Shown here piece by piece: positions 58,671-64,000 of a DNA stretch of 64,000 nt. The stretch comes from Mesorhizobium metallidurans STM 2683 (lineage in GTDB: Bacteria; Pseudomonadota; Alphaproteobacteria; Rhizobiales; Rhizobiaceae), in the NCBI RefSeq assembly GCF_000350085.1, contig NZ_CAUM01000143.1, forward strand, positions 1-64,000, in the 5' to 3' direction. Below the pieces are notes generated by a model. That model made no database searches and was not told the origin of the DNA. It saw only the letters and a list, made by a program, of their open reading frames with translations. The position numbers and the translations under genes were made by a program. Each line of letters starts with the position of its first letter. The first letter of the stretch is position 1.

Positions 58671-60977
58671 CTATATCAGCTTCTCAAGCGTGATCGGCAG
58701 GTCCCGTATCCGCTTGCCGGTGGCGTGGAACACGGCGTTGGCGATCGCCGGCGCGACGCCGACGATGGCCAGTTCCCCCACCCCCTTGCCGCCGAGCGCC
58801 GAGGAATGCGGGTCGGGAATGCCGACCGAGATCACCTCGATGTCGGGAATGTCGGCATTGGTCGGCACGAGGTAGTCGGCGAGGTTGTTGTTGACGATGC
58901 GGCCATGGCGGCGGTCGACGATGCCTTCCTCCAGCAGCGCCTGGCCGATACCCATGATGATGCCGCCCTTCCACTGGCTTTCGGCGAGCTTGGGATTGTA
59001 GAGCCGGCCTGAATCCAGCGCCGACACCACGCGCGACACCCTGACCGTGCCGAAATCCTCGTCGACGCGGACCTCGATGAAATGCGCGCACCAGCTATAC
59101 CTGGAATAGTCGCCCTCGGTGTGCGGCAGCGCCATGGCGATGGTGGTGTAGTTCTTGTAGCGCTCCTCGGCCGTCGAATTGGCCGGCATCGTGTCGCCCT
59201 TGGCTTCGATCCGGTCGCGCCCGACGCTGGCGAGCAGCTCGGCGATCGAGACCTCCGGGCCGTCGCCGCGCGGCGAGGCGATGCGGCCATTGGCGACGAC
59301 CAGCGTGTTGGCCTGCAGCGCATGGAACGGCGAGCGCGGATCGCTGATGGCCAAGGCCACCAGTTCGTCGAGCGCGGCACTCGCCGCCTTGTGCACCGCC
59401 CCGGTCATCACGCCGGCCAAGCGCGAGCCGCCGGTGACGCCCGCGCGGGCAAAGCGGGAATCGCCGAGCTTGACCACGACATTATCCGCCGGCACGCCGA
59501 GCGTTTCGGCGGCGGTCTGCGCCAGGATCGTATAGGTGCCCTGCCCCATGTCGATCGACGAGCTTTCGACCTCGACCGAGCCGTCGGCGAGGATGCGCAC
59601 CATGGCCTCGCCATAGGCGCGCCGCACCGGATAGGTGCCGGCGGCGACACCCCAGCCGATCAGCTGGTTGCCGTCGCGCATCGAGCGCGGCTGAGGGCTG
59701 CGCTTCGACCAGCCGAAGCGTTCGGCGCCGACAGCGTATGCCTCGCGCAACTGTCGCGTCGACCAGGCCTTCTTCGCGTGCGGATCCTCTTCGGCATAGT
59801 TCCGCAGGCGGATCTCCAGCGGATCGATGCCGACCTCATAGGCAAGCTCGTCGATGGCGCTTTCAATGCCGAAGGCGCTCGGATTCTCGCCAGGTGCGCG
59901 CATCGCGCCGGGCACCACCGAGTTCACCCGCACGACATTCTGCCGCGACGAGAAATTCGGCGTCGCGTACATGATCGAGGTGGTCGAGCCCAACGGCTCG
60001 ACCCACATGCCGTCGATGGATGTTTCATTGACGCCGCGATGCACGATCGACTGGATTTTTCCCTCGGCGTCGGCGCCGATCGTCACCGTCTGCCGCGTCG
60101 CAGCGCGCCCGCCATAGCCGGTGAAGGTCTGCGGCCGCGTCATCACCAGCCTCACCGGCCGTTCCAGCATCCTTGCGGCAATCGCCGCCACCGCGCCATG
60201 GCCGAGCGCCAGCGCCTTGGAGCCGAAGCCGCCGCCAATATAGGGCGAGACCAGCCGCACATTCTCGAACGGCACGCCGAACCATTCGGCATAGGTGCGC
60301 GCCATGCCGTCGAGCCATTGGCTCGGCTCCCACACCGTCAGTTGGTCGCCCTGCCAGCGCGCGATCAGCCCATGCGGCTCCATCGGCGCCTGATATTCGC
60401 GCGGCGTGTTGTAGGCGGCGCAGATCCTGACCGGGGCCGCGGCGAAGGCCGCCTCGGCGTCGCCCCACTCCTTGGTCATGGCGTCGATCGGAATGCCGTC
60501 GCCGGCCTTGGCGTCGCTGAGGTCGACGATGGCCGGGGCCTCGTCGTAGCTGACCTTGACGAGTGCCGCGGCCGCAACGGCCTGCTCAAAAGTCTCGGCC
60601 ACCACCGCCGCGACATGCTGGCCGCTGAAAGTGATGTCGCGCGCCAGCGGGTAGTAGGGCGCGTCCGGCGGTGGCGTGCCCAACCAGTCCGAGGCGGTTT
60701 TCAGCGGCGGAATGTTGTCCGGCGTCAGCACCCTGAGCACGCCCGGTGCACTTTCGGCGGCTTCCGTGTCGATCGAACGCACCTTGCCGGCGGCAATCGT
60801 GCTTTCGACCAGCACCGCATAGGCAAGGCCATCGAGCTGCTGCTCGACCGCGTATTTGGCGGCACCGGTGATCTTGGGCGGGCCGTCGACGCGCGACAGC
60901 CGGCCGCCGACAGCCTCCCTGCCGTCTGACGCATCGCCCCGTTTCGATTCACCATGTCTTTTCATGTGAACGGTCAT
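58671..60977 (-). CDS. Molybdenum hydroxylase large subunit (PaoC/XdhA type)
   Basis: 768 residues. It has the xanthine-oxidase family fold: GRLSRVDGPPKITGAAKYA, SPYIGGGFGSKALALGHGAVAA, MRAPGENPSAFGIESAIDELAYE, and the active-site Glu in KGVGELAIVGVAPAIANAV. It binds the molybdopterin-cytosine dinucleotide cofactor. Its subunit partners are encoded directly upstream with 4-base overlaps. Periplasmic aldehyde oxidases such as PaoABC share this composition. The substrate, an aldehyde or N-heterocycle, is not determined. No MocA or XdhC-type maturation gene is present in the window. Confidence 0.9.
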   Translation of the reverse strand: MTVHMKRHGESKRGDASDGREAVGGRLSRVDGPPKITGAAKYAVEQQLDGLAYAVLVESTIAAGKVRSIDTEAAESAPGVLRVLTPDNIPPLKTASDWLGTPPPDAPYYPLARDITFSGQHVAAVVAETFEQAVAAAALVKVSYDEAPAIVDLSDAKAGDGIPIDAMTKEWGDAEAAFAAAPVRICAAYNTPREYQAPMEPHGLIARWQGDQLTVWEPSQWLDGMARTYAEWFGVPFENVRLVSPYIGGGFGSKALALGHGAVAAIAARMLERPVRLVMTRPQTFTGYGGRAATRQTVTIGADAEGKIQSIVHRGVNETSIDGMWVEPLGSTTSIMYATPNFSSRQNVVRVNSVVPGAMRAPGENPSAFGIESAIDELAYEVGIDPLEIRLRNYAEEDPHAKKAWSTRQLREAYAVGAERFGWSKRSPQPRSMRDGNQLIGWGVAAGTYPVRRAYGEAMVRILADGSVEVESSSIDMGQGTYTILAQTAAETLGVPADNVVVKLGDSRFARAGVTGGSRLAGVMTGAVHKAASAALDELVALAISDPRSPFHALQANTLVVANGRIASPRGDGPEVSIAELLASVGRDRIEAKGDTMPANSTAEERYKNYTTIAMALPHTEGDYSRYSWCAHFIEVRVDEDFGTVRVSRVVSALDSGRLYNPKLAESQWKGGIIMGIGQALLEEGIVDRRHGRIVNNNLADYLVPTNADIPDIEVISVGIPDPHSSALGGKGVGELAIVGVAPAIANAVFHATGKRIRDLPITLEKLI

Positions 60978-61957
60978 GCCGTTTCTCCCAATTTCAGGAT
61001 GGCGCGGGCGACGACGCGCGGCGCCAGTTCGATCTTGTAATGGTTGGCGCCGTGGTCGACGGCGCCTTCGACGGCGAGCAGGCTGGCGCGCTTGACAGCA
61101 TCAGGCTCCAGCACCTTGCCCCTCAACGCTTCTTCCACGCCACGAGCCCGCCACGGTTTGGTTGCGACACCGCCCAGCGCCACGCGCAAGTCGCGGATCG
61201 TGCGGCCGTCCGCCTCGAACTCGATACCGACGGCGGCACTTGCAGCGGCGAACTCATAGGACTGCCGATCGCGGACTTTGAGATAGGTCGAGCGCCGGGC
61301 AGCAGGTGTCCCCGGAATGCTGATCGCGGTGATCACCTCGCCCGGCTGGATCGCATGTTCCCGCTCCGGCGTGGCGCCGGGCAGCAGGAAAAAGTCGTCG
61401 ACCGCGACCTGACGGTCGCCGAGATGCACCAATGCATCGAAAGCGACCAGTGCCACGGCGAGATCACCCGGATAGGTGGCGATGCAAGCCTCACTTGTGC
61501 CGAGCACTGCATGGCCGCGCGTCACGCCGCCGATTGCCGAGCAGCCGCTGCCGGGCGCGCGCTTGTTGCAGGCGGGAAAGTTTTCGCCATCGCGAAAATA
61601 CGGGCAGCGCGTGCGCTGCATCAGATTGCCGCCGATGGTCGCCATGTTGCGGATCTGCGCCGAGGCCGCCTGCCACAGTGCTTCCGAGACGGCGGGAAAC
61701 CGGCTCTTGATGTCGGCATGGTCGGCAACGCCGCTCATCTTCGCCAGCGCGCCGATGGTGGCGCCGCGGTCGTCGACCGTGATTGCATCGAGCCCCTTGA
61801 GATGGGTGATGTCGACCAGCGTATCGGGCTCGGCAACGCCGCATTTGGCCAGGTCGACGAGTGTGGTGCCGCCGGCCAGCAGCATGGCGCCCGGCAGCGC
61901 CGAGGCCAGCTGCGCCGCATCGACCGAACTGGCGCGCAGATAGGAAAAATCCCTCAT
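60974..61957 (-). CDS. Molybdenum hydroxylase FAD-binding subunit (PaoB type)
   Basis: 327 residues from ATG 61957 (MRDFSYLRASSV). It shows the FAD-binding strand LAGGTTLVDLAK, IGGNLMQRTRCPYFRDG and the CO-dehydrogenase FAD domain end (EVITAISIPGTPAARRSTYLKVRDRQSYEFAAASAAV). The cysteines in RCPYFRDGENFPACNKRAPGSGC match those that bind an extra Fe-S cluster in PaoB. It passes electrons between the 2Fe-2S and Mo subunits. It overlaps both neighbours by 4 bases. Confidence 0.88.
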   Translation of the reverse strand: MRDFSYLRASSVDAAQLASALPGAMLLAGGTTLVDLAKCGVAEPDTLVDITHLKGLDAITVDDRGATIGALAKMSGVADHADIKSRFPAVSEALWQAASAQIRNMATIGGNLMQRTRCPYFRDGENFPACNKRAPGSGCSAIGGVTRGHAVLGTSEACIATYPGDLAVALVAFDALVHLGDRQVAVDDFFLLPGATPEREHAIQPGEVITAISIPGTPAARRSTYLKVRDRQSYEFAAASAAVGIEFEADGRTIRDLRVALGGVATKPWRARGVEEALRGKVLEPDAVKRASLLAVEGAVDHGANHYKIELAPRVVARAILKLGETA

Positions 61958-62439
61958 GACGCGACCTCCGCAGCTGCCTGGCGCACGGCGGCGACGATGT
62001 GCGGATAGGCGCCGCAGCGGCACAGATTGCCAGCCATGTATTCGCGGATTTCGTCATCCGACCCGGCATGGCCTTCGCGGATGCAGGCGACAGCCGACAT
62101 GATCTGTCCCGGCGTGCAATAGCCGCACTGGAACGCGTCCTGTTCGAGGAAGGCAGCCTGCACCGCGTGCAGCGTGCCATCCTCCTGCGCCAGTCCTTCG
62201 ATGGATGTGACCGCCCTGCCCTCGGCCTGGACGGCAAGCGTCAGGCAGGCGAGCACGCGCTCACCGTCGACATGCACGGTGCAGGCGCCGCACTGGCCGT
62301 GGTCGCAGCCCTTCTTGGTCCCGGTCAGGCCGAGATGGTCGCGCAAGGCATCAAGCAGCGTGACGCGCGGCTCGACTTCCAATTCGTGTTGACGTCCATT
62401 GATCTGAAGTTGGATGGGGATTCGGGTTTTGCTTGTCAT
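61954..62439 (-). CDS. Molybdenum hydroxylase 2Fe-2S subunit (PaoA type)
   Basis: 161 residues. Two 2Fe-2S clusters are visible: KKGCDHGQCGACTVHVDGERVLAC, and CGYCTPGQIMSAVACIRE with AGNLCRCGAYPHIVAAV. The protein starts without a Tat or Sec signal, unlike PaoA of Escherichia coli, so a cytoplasmic location is suggested. It transfers electrons between the Mo subunit and the FAD subunit and is first in the three-gene operon. Confidence 0.9.
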   Translation of the reverse strand: MTSKTRIPIQLQINGRQHELEVEPRVTLLDALRDHLGLTGTKKGCDHGQCGACTVHVDGERVLACLTLAVQAEGRAVTSIEGLAQEDGTLHAVQAAFLEQDAFQCGYCTPGQIMSAVACIREGHAGSDDEIREYMAGNLCRCGAYPHIVAAVRQAAAEVAS

Positions 62440-62548
62440 GGTGCGTCTGGCTCCAGTTGCTTGACGCTGAGGGGGAGTGATCTGGCGCCTGGCCGGGAAG
62501 CGGCAAGGTCACCAGATGGCTAGGTGTGCGAAGGCGGCGGAGCTGCCG

Positions 62549-62726
62549 ATCTCCCCCCTTGCGGGGGAGATGCCCGGCAGGGCAGAGGGGGGTGGGAAGG
62601 ATCGCTACCTTTGCGATTTAGCCCAAATGGAAACCAGTCCGAGGCAGCGATTGTGATTGGTTGATAGGCTGGAGGGACAGCACCCCCCTCTGTCCTGCCG
62701 GACATCTCCCCCGCAAGGGGGGAGAT
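62549..62726. repeat. Palindromic intergenic element, third full copy
   Basis: Arms at 62549-62594 and 62681-62726 are near-perfect reverse complements (about two mismatches) of the 4530-4685 family, separated by 86 bases. Each ends in CACCCCCC or GGGGGGTG and contains ATCTCCCCCCTTGCGGGGGA-type hairpins. It lies in the 62440-62918 gap upstream of the tetR-type gene. No gene is seen in this gap. Confidence 0.85.
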
Positions 62727-62839
62727 TGCGCTCTCATTGGCCTTCGCCAATCTCCAGCGTTTGGGGAAGGCTGTGGCCTGCAGGTTCGAAGGACGTGACA
62801 TACCGGGTTCCCTGATTATATGATAAGGCTGCTCCACTA

Positions 62840-62859
62840 AAACGGAGGAGCCTCCGTTT
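62840..62859. promoter_or_regulatory. TetR-type operator
   Basis: Perfect inverted repeat AAACGGAGG-AG-CCTCCGTTT, 60 bases before the TetR start. The size and symmetry suit a TetR dimer, and the regulator is probably autorepressed. Confidence 0.7.
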
Positions 62860-62918
62860 ATTAGGTGGGGGCTGACCCGCACGGGTTCAAGCCCCATATT
62901 TCGAGAGTGGAGAAAAAA

Positions 62919-63536
62919 TTGGCTTCGCAGCCGCCCGTTACCGTTGAAGACAACCCCGACGCCGCAGCGACAAAAAAGCTGCGCGCCGATGCGCAACGCA
63001 ACCGCGATCGGCTGGTCGAGGTCGCGGCGGCGGCCTTTGCCGCGCATGGCGTCGATGCCTCGCTGGAAGAGATCGCCCGCCAGGCCGGCGTCGGCATCGG
63101 CACGCTCTACCGGCATTTTCCGACGCGCGAGCATCTGGTCGAGGTGGTTTATCGCCGCGAGGTGGAAGGGCTGTGCCAGGCGGCCGACGAGCTATCCCGC
63201 ACCGAGGCGCCCGATGTCGCGCTGGAACAATGGATGCAGCGCTTCGTCGACTATATCGCCACCAAGCGCGGCCTGACGACGAGCCTGCGCATCCTGATGT
63301 CCACCAACTCGACGCTGTTTTCGGACACTTCGGGCCGGGTGACGCAGGCGCTGCGACGGCTGGTCGAGGCGGCGGTGGCAGCAGGCGCGATTCGCGACGA
63401 TGTCGATAGTTCCGATGTCCTGCATGCGCTCGGCGGCATCTATTCGGCGCCCGACACCAAGGACTGGCGCGACCGCTCGCGCCGGCTGGTCAAGCTCTTG
63501 ATGGATGGTTTGAGGTTTGGGGCTGGGAAGGGGTAA
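62919..63536 (+). CDS. TetR-family regulator
   Basis: 205 residues from TTG 62919 with GTGGAGA placed a few bases upstream; GTG 62907 is an alternative. The helix-turn-helix is NRDRLVEVAAAAFAAHGVDASLEEIARQAGVGIGTLYRHFPTREHLVEVVYRR. The ligand-binding domain (EQWMQRFVDYIATKRGLTTSLRILMST, VTQALRRLVEAAVAAGAIRDDVDSSDVLHALGGIY) follows. It probably represses the molybdenum hydroxylase operon or itself through the palindrome at 62840. Confidence 0.87.
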   Translation: MASQPPVTVEDNPDAAATKKLRADAQRNRDRLVEVAAAAFAAHGVDASLEEIARQAGVGIGTLYRHFPTREHLVEVVYRREVEGLCQAADELSRTEAPDVALEQWMQRFVDYIATKRGLTTSLRILMSTNSTLFSDTSGRVTQALRRLVEAAVAAGAIRDDVDSSDVLHALGGIYSAPDTKDWRDRSRRLVKLLMDGLRFGAGKG

Positions 63537-63828
63537 GGCTGGGCCGCCGAAAGCGCGGTGCTGCGACGAAGTCCGCTTTGCGCCTAATGTCGGCCATTGG
63601 GATCAGCTTTGCCACTTCTTGGAAGCAGTCATAGCCGATGATGAGCTGGAGGTCGTGATTGCGCAACGAGGTGCATCCAGACCACGAAGCGGCGCCGGCC
63701 GACGGGCAGCGCCGCCATTTTGGGCGCGGTTCGACGTCGCAAGATTTCAGCAGAATTTCAGAAATCTTCCGGTACGCGCCAGTTCTTTGGCTTCATTGTT
63801 CTGAAGAACGAACCGGATGAGGTCGAAC
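63537..63828. other. Region without a clear gene
   Basis: 292 bases. A forward open frame ending in FGFIVLKNEPDEVEHVTE stops at 63841 and overlaps the next gene's start. It may be the end of an unrecognised small or decayed gene, but no start or family could be supported. Confidence 0.3.
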
Positions 63829-64000
63829 ATGTCACCGAATGAGAACACGCGCCAAGCCGCCCGGCAGGAACTCCTGGAATTTGCATCCACCGTCATGGCT
63901 GCGTCGCCTTGTGCGCCCATGCCTGGAACAATGTTCGAAATGCTGGAGATCATGGCCATGGAGAGGCGGATGACTTCCAGCCAAAGTAAAGGCGAACCAA
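63829..64000 (+). CDS. Partial hypothetical gene at the window end
   Basis: ATG 63829 with a GATGAGG ribosome site. It is open to the end of the window (at least 57 residues): MSPNENTRQAARQELLEFASTVMAASPCAPMPGTMFEMLEIMAMERRMTSS. A helical N-terminus and a Met-rich segment are visible. No family is recognised, and the 3' end is cut off. Confidence 0.5.
   Translation, partial: MSPNENTRQAARQELLEFASTVMAASPCAPMPGTMFEMLEIMAMERRMTSSQSKGEP

Noticed and set aside
59082..60929. A 615-residue plus-strand open frame
   Set aside because: It is a mirror frame of the molybdenum hydroxylase large subunit, rich in Arg, His and Asp as such shadows usually are.

Overview
The window is GC-rich chromosomal DNA from an alphaproteobacterium of the order Hyphomicrobiales (Rhizobiales), most likely Mesorhizobium or a close relative. 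The main reasons are: Rhizobiales-restricted small genes (two DUF982 proteins, a Usg homologue, a GcrA-like regulator, an arginine-rich 'protamine-like' exported protein, a DUF2285 protein); a ROSE-type thermosensor in front of an hsp20 gene; an alphaproteobacterial GTTC-N7-GTTC SOS box; a Ku/LigD end-joining cluster; and many palindromic intergenic repeats with ATCTCCCC and CCGGCAGG blocks. I saw no tRNA, rRNA, CRISPR array, transposase or phage structural gene.

Layout. 0-3 kb: two tandem RiPP-precursor-like peptides, a membrane-anchored surface-type protein, and an Xre/RES toxin-antitoxin pair. 3-9.7 kb: exonuclease III, a hydrolase, and a bacterial NHEJ block (ligD, ku, and a TPR gene coupled to ku). 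9.8-12.4 kb: an acetylpolyamine-deacetylase-type gene next to a truncated GMC oxidoreductase and a frameshifted LysR gene. 12.6-16.5 kb: a complete sugar-type ABC transporter (binding protein, double ATPase, permease). 16.5-18.5 kb: a broken HigB-type toxin with an intact antitoxin, and an acetyltransferase. 17.8-26.4 kb: a heat-shock and stress island (groESL under a CIRCE element, two hsp20 genes, small lineage-specific genes, a candidate structured RNA). 26.5-31.5 kb: a frameshifted acyltransferase/SGNH gene, a DUF922 protein, and the divergent epmA/efp pair. 31.7-37.8 kb: vsr, a dcm-haemoglobin chimera, and a regulatory cluster (GcrA-like, DUF6456, S24 repressor) with two copies of an identical 16-bp candidate operator, then SOS-type dinB. 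37.9-46.6 kb: a DapA-family gene, the DUF2182/DUF1326 pair, a sigma factor, and a run of truncated genes. 46.6-53.6 kb: a flavodoxin-type reductase, an ECF transporter operon (T, fused A1A2, probable S) with a divergent GntR regulator, a pseudouridine synthase and a 2OG oxygenase. 53.7-64 kb: two gene remnants, the nfeD-slipin operon, a LysR/MDR pair, a three-subunit molybdenum hydroxylase operon (PaoABC-like), a TetR regulator and a gene cut by the window end.

Two themes stand out. First, at least six places show a gene broken exactly where a neighbour begins (near 11.39, 32.19, 41.64, 43.01, 45.65 and 53.94 kb), plus a truncated gene near 25.8 kb. This looks like repeated small deletions, or possibly assembly joins. 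The dcm-haemoglobin junction leaves one uninterrupted chimeric reading frame. Second, several regulatory DNA elements can be read directly: CIRCE, ROSE, an SOS box, palindromes beside the LysR, GntR and TetR genes, and the duplicated 16-bp motif beside the S24 repressor. All functions are inferred by reading protein motifs without database searches.
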